From: Serratia fonticola
Lineage (GTDB): Bacteria; Pseudomonadota; Gammaproteobacteria; Enterobacterales; Enterobacteriaceae
Assembly: GCF_006715025.1 (NCBI RefSeq)
Contig: NZ_VFMK01000001.1
Span: 5,022,001-5,086,000 of the forward strand
Reading direction: 5' to 3'
DNA: 64,000 nucleotides
Shown: piece after piece, positions 52,037-61,599 of the stretch
How positions within the stretch are numbered: position 1 is the first letter of the stretch
How the letters are laid out: each line of letters begins with the position of its first letter
Notes under the pieces: model-generated
What the model saw: only the letters and a program-made list of their open reading frames with translations
What the model was told of the DNA's origin: nothing
Database searches by the model: none
Made by a program: the position numbers and the translations under genes

Positions 52037-54943
52037 ATGCCTTTTACACTTGGTCAACGCTGGATCAGCGATACGGAAAGCGAATTGGGATTGGGAACCG
52101 TGGTAGCGCTGGATGCGCGCATGATTACCCTGCTTTTCCCCGCAACCGGTGAAAACCGCCTCTATGCCAGAAACGACTCGCCAATTACCCGCGTGATGTT
52201 CAACCCGGGTGATACCATCAGCAACCACGAAGGTTGGCAATTGCTGGTGGAAGAAGTCAAGGAGGAGAGCGGCCTGCTGACCTATATCGGCACACGTCTG
52301 GACACGCAGGAAACCGGTGTCGCCATGCGCGAAGTGCTGTTGGACAGCAAGCTGACCTTCAGTAAACCGCAAGATCGCCTGTTTGCCGGCCAGATTGACC
52401 GCATGGACCGCTTTGCCCTACGTTTCCGTGCCCGTAAATATCAAAGTGAGCAATATCGTCTGCCGTTCGCCGGTTTGCGGGGCATGCGCGCCAGCCTGAT
52501 CCCGCACCAGTTACATATCGCCTATGAAGTCGGTCAGCGTCATGCGCCACGCGTGCTGTTGGCGGATGAAGTGGGTCTGGGTAAAACCATTGAAGCAGGG
52601 ATGATTATTCATCAGCAACTGCTGGCTGGCCGTGCCGAACGTGTACTGATCGTGGTGCCGGAAACCTTGCAGCACCAGTGGCTGGTTGAAATGATGCGCC
52701 GTTTCAACCTCTATTTCTCGCTGTTCGACGATAGCCGCTATGCCGAAGCAATGCTCGACAGCAGCAATCCGTTTGAAACCGAGCAGTTGGTGATTTGCTC
52801 GCTGGACTTTGTTCGCCGTAACAAACAGCGCCTTGAACAACTGGCCGATGCCCACTGGGATCTGCTGGTTGTCGATGAGGCTCATCATCTGGCCTGGAGT
52901 GAAGACGCCCCCAGCCGCGAATACCAGGTGATCGAACAACTGGCAGAGCATATCCCGGGCGTACTGCTATTGACCGCCACCCCAGAGCAGCTTGGACAGC
53001 AAAGCCACTTTGCCCGCTTGCGCCTGCTGGACCCTAACCGCTTCCATGACTACCAGGAATTTGTCACTGAGCAACAGAAATACCGCCCGGTCGCAGATGC
53101 AGTGACACTGCTGCTGAGCGGTGAACGCCTGGCTGATGACAAGCTCAACCTGCTGGGCGAATTGATCGACGAACAGGACATTGAACCGCTGCTCAAAGCG
53201 GCTAACAGTGACAGCGACAACAGCGAACTGGCTCGCCAAGAGCTGGTTACCATGCTGATGGACCGCCACGGTACCAGCCGCGTGCTGTTCCGTAACACCC
53301 GCAATGGCGTAAAAGGTTTCCCACATCGCCACCTGCACCAGATCAAGCTGCCGCTGCCAACGCAGTATCAGACGGCGATCAAAGTATCCGGCATCATGGG
53401 TGCCAAGAAAACCGTTGAAGCACGCGCACGCGATATGCTCTACCCAGAGCAGATTTATCAGGAATTCGAAGGAGAGAATGCCACCTGGTGGAACTTCGAC
53501 CCGCGTGTTGAATGGCTGCTGGACTACCTGGTAGCTAACCGCAGCGAAAAAGTGCTGGTAATTTGTGCCAAGGCTGCCACCGCGCTGCAACTGGAGCAAG
53601 TGCTGCGTGAGCGTGAAGCGATCCGCGCCGCCGTCTTCCACGAAGGGCTGAGCATCATCGAACGCGACCGCGCCGCCGCTTACTTTGCTTCGCAGGAAGA
53701 AGGGGCTCAGGTGCTGCTGTGTTCTGAGATCGGCTCGGAAGGGCGTAACTTCCAGTTCGCCAGTCAACTGGTGATGTTCGATCTGCCATTCAACCCGGAT
53801 TTGCTGGAGCAACGTATTGGCCGTCTGGATCGTATCGGTCAGATGCACGATATCCAGATTATGGTGCCTTACCTGGAAAACACCGCGCAGGCCGTACTGG
53901 GCCGTTGGTTCCATGAAGGGCTCGACGCCTTCGAACATACCTGCCCGACCGGCCGTCCGATTTACGACAGCAGCTACGAGCAGTTAATTGGTTATCTGGC
54001 CGCACCAACCGAGCAGGAAGGTCTGGACGAGTTTATCAACGCCTGTCGCCAGCAGCACAACCAACTCAAAGCACAGTTGGAACAGGGCCGCGATCGCCTG
54101 CTGGAAATGCACTCTAACGGCGGTGAGAAAGCTCAGGCGCTGGCAGAAGCCATTGCAGAACAAGATAATGACGTTAACCTGGTGAGCTTCGCGCTTAACC
54201 TGTTCGATATCGTCGGTATCAATCAGGAAGACCGCAGTGATAACCTGATTGTCTTAACCCCGTCCGATCACATGCTGGTGCCGGATTTCCCCGGCCTACC
54301 GCAGGATGGCTGTACGGTAACGTTCGATCGCGAACAGGCGTTATCGCGTGAAGACGCGCAGTTCGTGAGTTGGGAACACCCGATTATCCGCAATGGTTTG
54401 GACCTGATCCTCTCCGGTGATACCGGCAGTTGCGCGGTTTCACTGTTGAAAAACAAAGCGCTGCCGGTAGGCACGCTGCTGGTCGAACTGATTTATGTGG
54501 TAGAAGCGCAAGCGCCAAAACATCTGCAGCTGACGCGCTTCCTGCCGCCAACGCCAATCCGCATGCTGATGGATCGCAAAGGCACCAACCTGGCCGCACA
54601 GGTCGAGTTTGAAAGCTTCAACCGCCAGTTGAACGCCGTTAATCGCCACACCTCCAGCAAGTTGGTCAACGCGGTACAGCAAGAAGTACACGCCATGCTG
54701 CTGCAGGCGGAAAGCCTGGTAGAAGAACAGGCCCGTGAGTTGATCGAACGCGCCAAACAGGAAGCAGATGACAAGCTGAGTACCGAACTGGCTCGTCTGG
54801 AAGCCCTGAAAGCGGTTAACCCAAACATCCGTGATGACGAAGTCGAAGCGCTGGAGTTCAACCGCAAACAGGTGCTGGTCAACCTCAACGAAGCGGGATG
54901 GCGTCTGGATGCTATCCGTTTAGTGGTGGTGACTCACCAGTAA
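52037..54943 (+). CDS. rapA: RNA polymerase-associated ATPase RapA (HepA)
   Basis: RapA is a Swi2/Snf2 ATPase bound to RNA polymerase that helps recycle it after termination. The 968-residue protein, the same length as E. coli RapA, has two N-terminal Tudor-like domains, Walker A DEVGLGKT at 177-184, a DEAH box in VVDEAHHLAW near 280, the helicase C motifs GSEGRNFQFA and QRIGRLDRIGQ near 580-620, and a C-terminal coiled-coil rich tail. Confidence 0.98.
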   Translation: MPFTLGQRWISDTESELGLGTVVALDARMITLLFPATGENRLYARNDSPITRVMFNPGDTISNHEGWQLLVEEVKEESGLLTYIGTRLDTQETGVAMREVLLDSKLTFSKPQDRLFAGQIDRMDRFALRFRARKYQSEQYRLPFAGLRGMRASLIPHQLHIAYEVGQRHAPRVLLADEVGLGKTIEAGMIIHQQLLAGRAERVLIVVPETLQHQWLVEMMRRFNLYFSLFDDSRYAEAMLDSSNPFETEQLVICSLDFVRRNKQRLEQLADAHWDLLVVDEAHHLAWSEDAPSREYQVIEQLAEHIPGVLLLTATPEQLGQQSHFARLRLLDPNRFHDYQEFVTEQQKYRPVADAVTLLLSGERLADDKLNLLGELIDEQDIEPLLKAANSDSDNSELARQELVTMLMDRHGTSRVLFRNTRNGVKGFPHRHLHQIKLPLPTQYQTAIKVSGIMGAKKTVEARARDMLYPEQIYQEFEGENATWWNFDPRVEWLLDYLVANRSEKVLVICAKAATALQLEQVLREREAIRAAVFHEGLSIIERDRAAAYFASQEEGAQVLLCSEIGSEGRNFQFASQLVMFDLPFNPDLLEQRIGRLDRIGQMHDIQIMVPYLENTAQAVLGRWFHEGLDAFEHTCPTGRPIYDSSYEQLIGYLAAPTEQEGLDEFINACRQQHNQLKAQLEQGRDRLLEMHSNGGEKAQALAEAIAEQDNDVNLVSFALNLFDIVGINQEDRSDNLIVLTPSDHMLVPDFPGLPQDGCTVTFDREQALSREDAQFVSWEHPIIRNGLDLILSGDTGSCAVSLLKNKALPVGTLLVELIYVVEAQAPKHLQLTRFLPPTPIRMLMDRKGTNLAAQVEFESFNRQLNAVNRHTSSKLVNAVQQEVHAMLLQAESLVEEQARELIERAKQEADDKLSTELARLEALKAVNPNIRDDEVEALEFNRKQVLVNLNEAGWRLDAIRLVVVTHQ

Positions 54944-54997
54944 TACCGCCTACGGGGAGCTCCTGCTCCCCGCTTTGCCATTCTTAGCGGAGCCAAC

Positions 54998-55648
54998 ATG
55001 GAACCCTACAATCCCCCGCAGGACCCGATGCATGTGCTTTATCAGGATGAACACATCATCGTCGTCAACAAGCCGAGCGGACTGCTTTCCGTACCTGGAC
55101 GTGCACCGGAAAACAAAGACAGCCTGATGACACGTATTCAGGTTGATTTCCCAAATGCCGAATCGGTGCACCGCCTGGATATGGCAACCAGCGGGGTGAT
55201 CGTGGTAGCACTCAACAAGGCCGCCGAGCGTGAACTGAAACGCCAATTCCGCGAGCGCGAGCCAAAGAAATCTTACATCGCCCGCGTATGGGGGCATATG
55301 GCACAGGACGAAGGTCTGGTGGATTTACCGCTGATTTGTGACTGGCCTAACCGACCGCTGCAGAAAGTGTGTTTTGAAACCGGCAAAGCGGCGCAGACCG
55401 AATATCAGGTGCTTTCCCGCGATGCGGATGGCAGCACCAGAGTCAAGCTGACCCCCATCACCGGGCGCTCACATCAGTTGCGCGTTCATATGCTGGCATT
55501 GGGGCATCCTATCCTGGGCGATGGCTTCTATGCCCCTCCTGAGGCCAAAGCGATGGCAGCGCGCCTGCAGTTACACGCACAAGAGCTACGTATCACCCAT
55601 CCTGCATTCCAGACACCCATGCATTTTCGCGCTGAACCGGACTTCTGA
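54998..55648 (+). CDS. rluA: Dual-specificity pseudouridine synthase RluA
   Basis: RluA makes pseudouridine 746 in 23S rRNA and 32 in several tRNAs. The 216-residue protein shows VVNKPSGLLSVPGR, the catalytic motif HRLD at 58-61 (Asp61 nucleophile) in SVHRLDMATSG, and the C-terminal GRSHQLRVHMLALGHPILGD. It follows rapA by 54 bases. Confidence 0.97.
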   Translation: MEPYNPPQDPMHVLYQDEHIIVVNKPSGLLSVPGRAPENKDSLMTRIQVDFPNAESVHRLDMATSGVIVVALNKAAERELKRQFREREPKKSYIARVWGHMAQDEGLVDLPLICDWPNRPLQKVCFETGKAAQTEYQVLSRDADGSTRVKLTPITGRSHQLRVHMLALGHPILGDGFYAPPEAKAMAARLQLHAQELRITHPAFQTPMHFRAEPDF

Positions 55649-55661
55649 TTCCTCATTTAAC

Positions 55662-55685
55662 AAGGGCTCTGCATGCAGAGCCCTT
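55662..55685. terminator. Bidirectional terminator between rluA and djlA
   Basis: AAGGGCTCTGCA and TGCAGAGCCCTT form a perfect 24-base palindrome between the convergent rluA and djlA stops. T-runs are short, so strength is uncertain. Confidence 0.6.
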
Positions 55686-55712
55686 GCCTGTGCCGCGCCC
55701 ATCGGCTTCAGC

Positions 55713-56534
55713 TCACTTAAAACCTTTCTCGCGCTTAATCAGATCATAAGCGGCCTGAATTTCTTGCGCTTTCTGCTTGGCCATTTCCATCATCTGTGGC
55801 GGCAACCCTTTCGCCACCAGTTTATCCGGATGATGCTCACTCATCAGTTTACGGTAAGCACGTTTGATCGTGGTGGCATCATCAGCGCTGCTGACACCCA
55901 GAACCTTGCAAGCATCTTCCAGCGTTGGGCCGCGCTGCGTCTGCTGGTAGCCACCATATTGGCCCTGCTGCCATTGCCCGCCACCAAATTGACGGCCACC
56001 TTCCATCATATTAAGGAACTGGTCGAACTGCGCTCGAGAAATCCCCAGCTCTTCGGCGATCACATACAGTACATCGCGCTCATTCGGATGCAGCGAACCG
56101 TCAGCAAACGCGGCCTGGATCTGAATTTCCAGAAACATCCGAATCAGATCAAAGCGGCCAAAGCAGATGCTACGTAGCTGCTGCAGTGTCTCACGCAGCG
56201 GGAACTGACTCTGCTTACCCTCACGGAAGGCTTGTTGCGCGGCGGTACGAGCCTCACCGTGCAGTTGCAGGCGATCCATAAACAGGCTGGCTATCTGAAT
56301 ATCCGCTTCGGTTACACGCCCTTTCGACTTGGTCAGATGCCCCATAACCTGAAACGTGGTGCGGAAAAATAATGTCTGCCGCGTTTGCTGATCGGTAAAA
56401 AAGCCTCGGCTGCGCTTGTTATTACGCGCAGTATCAATCATATGGCCAACAATCAGCCCCAGAACTACACCCCAGAATCCCGCGCCAGACCAAATGGCGA
56501 CAATCACTCCGAGCAGTTTTCCCCAATACTGCAT
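55713..56534 (-). CDS. djlA: Membrane-anchored DnaJ-like co-chaperone DjlA
   Basis: DjlA is a DnaK co-chaperone fixed in the inner membrane, linked to envelope (Rcs) signalling. The 273-residue protein has an N-terminal membrane helix with a glycine-rich face (VAIWSGAGFWGVVLGLIVGH, about 10-29), a TerB-like helical middle, a Gly/Gln-rich linker and a C-terminal J domain with HPD (in MSEHHPDKLVAKGLP). The start MQYWGKLLG is that of E. coli; 25 upstream in-frame residues are excluded. Confidence 0.96.
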   Translation of the reverse strand: MQYWGKLLGVIVAIWSGAGFWGVVLGLIVGHMIDTARNNKRSRGFFTDQQTRQTLFFRTTFQVMGHLTKSKGRVTEADIQIASLFMDRLQLHGEARTAAQQAFREGKQSQFPLRETLQQLRSICFGRFDLIRMFLEIQIQAAFADGSLHPNERDVLYVIAEELGISRAQFDQFLNMMEGGRQFGGGQWQQGQYGGYQQTQRGPTLEDACKVLGVSSADDATTIKRAYRKLMSEHHPDKLVAKGLPPQMMEMAKQKAQEIQAAYDLIKREKGFK

Positions 56535-56885
56535 ATACTCCCCAACTATCAACCGTAAGTCGCACAACCCCTGCTTGCTTGAAGTTGCAGCGTTGTTGGC
56601 CGAGTACACGCATTCCCGTCACTTACCTGAGTAAGCACCAGGGGATTCACATACTTGCCGCCTAGCTGTAACGCCAATTATTTTGGGGCAATTCCCTTCG
56701 ATGCACGCAAGGGTTAAGGCGATTTTTTCCAAGATTTCGATTATCATACCCGTCATTTATCTCTGCGCCTAACAACGACGTAGTCGAACGGCGGGATTTA
56801 ACACTAGCGCAACGCTGATGAGTGATATAGTCTCTGACCGTTTGCCGGACATGACGCCTCTGATGACGGAACACCAAAACCGCGT
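56535..56885. other. djlA-lptD divergent promoter region
   Basis: About 350 bases. The first part contains an ERIC element; the rest must hold the lptD promoter. A weak sigma-E-like arrangement (GCAACGC, then about 14 bases, GTCTCT near 56812-56838) can be seen, in line with lptD being sigma-E controlled in E. coli, but the match is poor. Confidence 0.4.
56568..56688. repeat. ERIC element 6, djlA-lptD region
   Basis: About 120 bp: TTGCTTGAAGTTGCAGCGTT at the left, core TTCCCGTCACTTACCTGAGT and AAGCACCAGGGGATTCACAT, then GCCGCCTAGCTGTAACGCC. It starts about 35 bases before the djlA start codon, so a djlA transcript would probably begin in or beyond it. Confidence 0.8.
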
Positions 56886-59252
56886 ATGAAAAAAAGTTTC
56901 CCAACACTGCTGGCCACGTTGATTTGGACCGCACTTTACAGCCAACATGCGCTAGCCGATCTGGCTGAGCAATGCATGCTTGGCGTACCTGTTTACGATA
57001 AGCCCGTCATCACCGGCGACCCCAACAGCCTGCCGGTTACGATTCGTTCCGATGACTCCAACGCCAATTACCCCAATAGCGCGTTGTTCAGCGGTAACGT
57101 CAAAGTCGAGCAGGGGAATAGCACCCTGACGGCGAAGCAGGTTGAGCTCAACCAAACGCAAAAAGACGGGCATCCTGATCCAGTCCGTACCGTCACCGCT
57201 ACCGGTGATGTGCACTACTCGGATAATCAGATCAAACTGAAGGGGCCAAAAGCCTGGTCGAACCTGAACACCAAAGATACCGACGTCTATCAGGGCGACT
57301 ATCAAATGGTGGGACGCCAAGGGCGTGGTGACGCCGATAAAATGAAGATGCGCGGTCAAAACCGCTACACCATTTTGGAAAACGGCACCTTTACCTCCTG
57401 CCTGCCTGGCGATAACAGCTGGAGCGTGGTGGGCTCGGAAGTCATCCACGATCGCGATGAACAAGTGGCCGAGATCTGGAATGCCCGTTTCAAGATTGGC
57501 AGCGTCCCGGTATTCTACAGTCCCTACCTGCAACTGCCGGTGGGAGATAAACGTCGTTCAGGCTTCCTGATCCCGAATGCCAAATACGGCAGTAATAACG
57601 GCTTTGAATTCATGCTGCCGTATTACTGGAATATTGCGCCGAACTTTGATGCCACCATCACGCCACACTATATGACACAGCGTGGCCTGCAGTGGCAGAA
57701 CGAATTCCGCTATCTGCTACAGCCGGGTATGGGCACCATGGCCCTCGACTGGCTGCCAAACGATAGCCAATATGAGCGAGACCACGGGGATACCAGCGAC
57801 AGTAAGCGTTGGTTGTTCTATTGGGGCCATAGCGGCGTCATGGATCAGGTGTGGCGTTTCAACGTCGACTACACCAAGGTCAGCGATCCTTATTACTTCA
57901 CCGATCTGGACTCCAAATACGGTTCCACCACCGACGGCTACGCCACGCAGAAGTTCAGCGTCGGCTATGCCAATGAAAACTGGGATGCAACGCTGGCCTC
58001 CAAACAGTTCCAGGTGTTCAGTGGTGAAGGTAACGATAACGCCTACCGTGCACAGCCTCAGCTGGACCTGAACTATTACAAAACGGATATCGGCCCGTTC
58101 GATTTCCACACCTATGGCCAGGTAGCCAAATTCACCAGCGTCAACCCGAACAACCCGGAAGCGACTCGCTGGCACATTGAGCCAGCCATCAACCTGCCGC
58201 TGGCCACCAGTTGGGGCAGTTGGAATACCGAAGCCAAACTGATGGCAACGCATTTCCAGCAGGATATCCCAAATGGTTTTGCTGCTGATTATGCCAGCCG
58301 TAATTCTGGCAACCCTGCGCCCGATCTGGATGCTTCAGTAAACCGGGTTCTGCCGCAGTTCAAGACCGATGGCAAGGTGGTCTTCGACCGCAGTATGGAT
58401 TGGGCTGAAGGCTTTACCCAAACCATTGAGCCGCGCGTACAGTACCTGTATGTGCCATATCGCGATCAGAGCAATATCTATACCTATGACTCAACGCTGC
58501 TGCAGACCGATTACTCAGGCCTGTTCCGCGATCGTTCCTACAGCGGTCTGGATCGCATCGCCTCGCAGAACCGTATCGCCACAGGTATTACTTCACGCAT
58601 TTATGATGATGCATTGGTTGAACGTTTTAACGTTTCTGTGGGTCAAATCTACTACCTCAGCCGTTCGCGGACCGGGGATAAGAACAGCAATTACGATAAC
58701 AATGATGACACTGGCAGCGTAGTCTGGGCTGGTGACAGCTATTGGAAGATTGACGATCGTTGGGGCCTGCGTGGCGGTGTGCAATATGACACCCGCCTTG
58801 ACGCCTTTGCGTTAGGTGACGCAGTGGTGGAGTATCGTCAGGATCAAAATCGTATGGTTCAGTTGAACTACCGTTATGCTAGCCCGGAATATATTTCAGC
58901 AACCCTGCCGGATATCAACAACCCTGGTTATCAGGACGGTATCTCGCAGGTCGGTTTGATGGCCAGTTGGCCAATTGCCGATCGCTGGGCCGTGGTCGGA
59001 GGGTATTACTACGACACCCGGGCAAAACAGACGGCTAACCAGTTGGTCGGCCTGCGTTATAACACCTGCTGCTGGGCGGTTAATGTGGGTTACGAACGCA
59101 AAATCACCGACTGGGATTACGGCAACCAAACCAGTAAGTACGATAACAAAGTTTCATTCAACGTCGAACTGCGCGGTCTGAGTAGCGATCACAGCCTCGG
59201 CACTAATGAAATGTTGCGCTCAGGGATCCTGCCTTACCAGCGCGCATTCTGA
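56886..59252 (+). CDS. lptD: LPS assembly outer-membrane protein LptD
   Basis: LptD is the beta-barrel that with LptE inserts lipopolysaccharide in the outer leaflet. The 788-residue protein has a 24-residue signal peptide ending QHALA, a periplasmic beta-jellyroll (about 45-200), and a 26-strand barrel. The cysteines for its disulphide relay are kept: Cys30, one near 172 (FTSCLPGDN), and the adjacent pair in YNTCCWAV. It heads the lptD-surA-pdxA-rsmA-apaG-apaH operon. Confidence 0.97.
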   Translation: MKKSFPTLLATLIWTALYSQHALADLAEQCMLGVPVYDKPVITGDPNSLPVTIRSDDSNANYPNSALFSGNVKVEQGNSTLTAKQVELNQTQKDGHPDPVRTVTATGDVHYSDNQIKLKGPKAWSNLNTKDTDVYQGDYQMVGRQGRGDADKMKMRGQNRYTILENGTFTSCLPGDNSWSVVGSEVIHDRDEQVAEIWNARFKIGSVPVFYSPYLQLPVGDKRRSGFLIPNAKYGSNNGFEFMLPYYWNIAPNFDATITPHYMTQRGLQWQNEFRYLLQPGMGTMALDWLPNDSQYERDHGDTSDSKRWLFYWGHSGVMDQVWRFNVDYTKVSDPYYFTDLDSKYGSTTDGYATQKFSVGYANENWDATLASKQFQVFSGEGNDNAYRAQPQLDLNYYKTDIGPFDFHTYGQVAKFTSVNPNNPEATRWHIEPAINLPLATSWGSWNTEAKLMATHFQQDIPNGFAADYASRNSGNPAPDLDASVNRVLPQFKTDGKVVFDRSMDWAEGFTQTIEPRVQYLYVPYRDQSNIYTYDSTLLQTDYSGLFRDRSYSGLDRIASQNRIATGITSRIYDDALVERFNVSVGQIYYLSRSRTGDKNSNYDNNDDTGSVVWAGDSYWKIDDRWGLRGGVQYDTRLDAFALGDAVVEYRQDQNRMVQLNYRYASPEYISATLPDINNPGYQDGISQVGLMASWPIADRWAVVGGYYYDTRAKQTANQLVGLRYNTCCWAVNVGYERKITDWDYGNQTSKYDNKVSFNVELRGLSSDHSLGTNEMLRSGILPYQRAF

Positions 59253-59318
59253 TGTGGGCTAATGCATTGGATACGACAACTTTCACCCGCATTTGCGGAT
59301 TTAGATAATGGGAAATGT

Positions 59319-60620
59319 ATGAAGAACTGGAGAACGCTTCTTCTCGGATTGGTGGTTTGCGCCAATACCGCGTTCGCAGCACCCCAAGAAGTGGACAAAG
59401 TCGCCGCCGTCGTTGATAACGGTGTGGTACTTGAGAGCGACGTGAATGGCCTGCTGCAATCAGTGAAACTCAACGCACAGCAGGCGGGCCAGCAATTGCC
59501 GGACGACAATACGCTGCGCCACCAGATCCTTGAACGTCTGATCATGGATAACATCCTGTTGCAGATGGCACAAAAGATGGGGATCACCGTTTCCGATGCC
59601 GATCTGGACAAGGCGATTGCCAATATTGCCGCCCAGAACAAAATGACGCCGGATCAACTGCGCAGCCGTCTGGCGTATGAAGGTCTGAATTACAACACCT
59701 ACCGCGCGCAAATCCGCAAGGAAATGCTGACCTCGGAAGTGCGTAATAACGAAGTTCGCCGCCGTGTGACCATCCTGCCGCAGGAAGTCGACGCATTAGC
59801 CAAGCAGGTGGGTGCTCAGAACGGCGGTGAAACCGACGTCAACATCAGCCACATCCTGATCCCGCTGCCAGAAAACCCGTCTCAAAAGCAGGTGGACGAA
59901 GCCGAAACGCTGGCAAAACGTCTGGTGGGCGAAATCAACAACGGCGCTGATTTCGGTAAACTGGCAATCACCTACTCGGCCGACTCTCAGGCACTGAAAG
60001 GTGGCCAGATGGGTTGGGGCAAACTGCAGGAATTACCAACGCTGTTCGCTGAAAGACTGGTGAGCGCCAAGAAAGGCGATGTAGTCGGCCCTATCCGTTC
60101 CGGTGTCGGTTTCCACATCCTGAAAGTGAATGATATCCGCGGGGGTACGCAGTCTATTTCCGTGACCGAAGTCCATGCCCGCCATATCCTGTTGAAACCC
60201 TCTGTCGTTATGACCGACGATCAGGCGCGAGCAAAACTGGAAGAAGTGGCTGCCGCGATCAAGAGTGGTAAAGCGAAGTTTGAAGATGAAGCCAAACAGC
60301 TTTCTCAGGATCCAGGTTCTGCCCTGCAGGGCGGCGATCTGGGATGGGCTTCGCCAGACATGTACGATCCGGCCTTCCGTGATGCGTTACTGAAACTGCA
60401 GAAAGGCCAGATCAGCGATCCGGTCCATTCCTCCTTCGGCTGGCACCTGATCCAGTTGCTGGATACCCGTCAGGTGGATAAAACCGATGCAGCACAGAAA
60501 GATCGTGCTTACCGCATGCTGTTCAACCGCAAGTTTGCCGAAGAAGCGCAAACCTGGATGCAGGAACAACGTGCCGCAGCCTACGTGAAGATCCTCGATG
60601 GCAGCAATGCACAACCCTAA
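59319..60620 (+). CDS. surA: Periplasmic chaperone and peptidyl-prolyl isomerase SurA
   Basis: SurA escorts outer-membrane proteins, including LptD, through the periplasm. The 433-residue protein has a 20-residue signal peptide (MKNWRTLLLGLVVCANTAFA), the N-terminal chaperone domain, two parvulin domains (HILIPLPENPSQKQVDEAE from about 177; HILLKPSVVMTDDQARAKLEE from about 288) and a C-terminal helix. The ATG at 59319 gives the signal sequence; 19 earlier in-frame codons were rejected. Confidence 0.97.
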   Translation: MKNWRTLLLGLVVCANTAFAAPQEVDKVAAVVDNGVVLESDVNGLLQSVKLNAQQAGQQLPDDNTLRHQILERLIMDNILLQMAQKMGITVSDADLDKAIANIAAQNKMTPDQLRSRLAYEGLNYNTYRAQIRKEMLTSEVRNNEVRRRVTILPQEVDALAKQVGAQNGGETDVNISHILIPLPENPSQKQVDEAETLAKRLVGEINNGADFGKLAITYSADSQALKGGQMGWGKLQELPTLFAERLVSAKKGDVVGPIRSGVGFHILKVNDIRGGTQSISVTEVHARHILLKPSVVMTDDQARAKLEEVAAAIKSGKAKFEDEAKQLSQDPGSALQGGDLGWASPDMYDPAFRDALLKLQKGQISDPVHSSFGWHLIQLLDTRQVDKTDAAQKDRAYRMLFNRKFAEEAQTWMQEQRAAAYVKILDGSNAQP

Positions 60621-61599
60621 ACGCCTTGTGATTACCCCCGGTGAACCCGCCGGGGTCGGGCCGGATTTGGTCGCCGCGCTGGCGCAACAGGATTGGCCTG
60701 TTGAACTGGTCGTGTGTGCCGATCCGGCCTTGTTGCTTGAGCGTGCCCGACAGTTGGCGTTACCGCTAACGTTACGCGACTACTATCCCGATCGGCCTGC
60801 GCTGCCACAACGTGCCGGTACTTTGACAGTGTTCCCCGTCACTGCACCGGCAGCCGTGATCGCCGGTGAATTGAATGTCACAAACAGTGCCTACGTGGTG
60901 GAAACCCTGGCTCGCGCCTGCGACGGTTGCCTGAGTGGCGAATTTTCCGCCCTGTTGACCGGCCCGGTCAACAAAGGGGTCATCAACGATGGCGGCGTGC
61001 CGTTTATCGGCCACACCGAATTCTTTGCCGAGCGCAGCCGTTGTGAACGCGTGGTAATGATGCTGGCTACCGAAGAATTACGCGTAGCACTGGCAACCAC
61101 CCACCTGCCGTTGCTGGCAGTGCCGGGTGCGATTACCCAACAGAGTCTGTTTGAAGTGATCACCATTCTTGAGCACGATCTGAAAACCAAGTTTGGTATC
61201 CCACAGCCGCAGATTTACGTTTGCGGGCTGAACCCCCATGCAGGGGAAGGCGGTCACATGGGACGTGAAGAGCTGGATGTGATTATTCCGGCTCTCGACG
61301 TTCTACGTAGCCGTGGTATCAACCTGATCGGCCCGCTCCCGGCAGATACCTTATTCCAGCCGAAATACCTGCAGCACGCGGATGCGGTGTTGGCGATGTA
61401 TCACGATCAGGGCTTGCCTGTACTAAAATACCAAGGGTTTGGCCGGGCGGTGAATATCACCCTGGGTCTGCCTTTTATCCGTACCTCGGTCGACCATGGT
61501 ACCGCGTTGGAACTGGCTGGCAGCGGCACTGCCGATGCTGGCAGCTTCAAAACGGCCTTGAATCTCGCCATTAAAATGATAATTAATTGTAATGAATAA
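60607..61599 (+). CDS. pdxA: 4-hydroxythreonine-4-phosphate dehydrogenase
   Basis: PdxA oxidises 4-phosphohydroxy-threonine in pyridoxal phosphate synthesis. The 330-residue protein begins VITPGEPAGVGPDLVAAL, shows the metal His region ATTHLPL and GLNPHAGEGGHMG, and ends with FIRTSVDHGTALELAG. It overlaps the end of surA by 14 bases. The ATG at 60607 was preferred; another three codons upstream is also possible. Confidence 0.96.
   Translation: MHNPKRLVITPGEPAGVGPDLVAALAQQDWPVELVVCADPALLLERARQLALPLTLRDYYPDRPALPQRAGTLTVFPVTAPAAVIAGELNVTNSAYVVETLARACDGCLSGEFSALLTGPVNKGVINDGGVPFIGHTEFFAERSRCERVVMMLATEELRVALATTHLPLLAVPGAITQQSLFEVITILEHDLKTKFGIPQPQIYVCGLNPHAGEGGHMGREELDVIIPALDVLRSRGINLIGPLPADTLFQPKYLQHADAVLAMYHDQGLPVLKYQGFGRAVNITLGLPFIRTSVDHGTALELAGSGTADAGSFKTALNLAIKMIINCNE

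Noticed and set aside
56748..56800. Further ERIC fragment starting ATACCCGTCATTTATC
   Set aside because: Only the first dozen bases match an ERIC end; the rest shows no core or right end.
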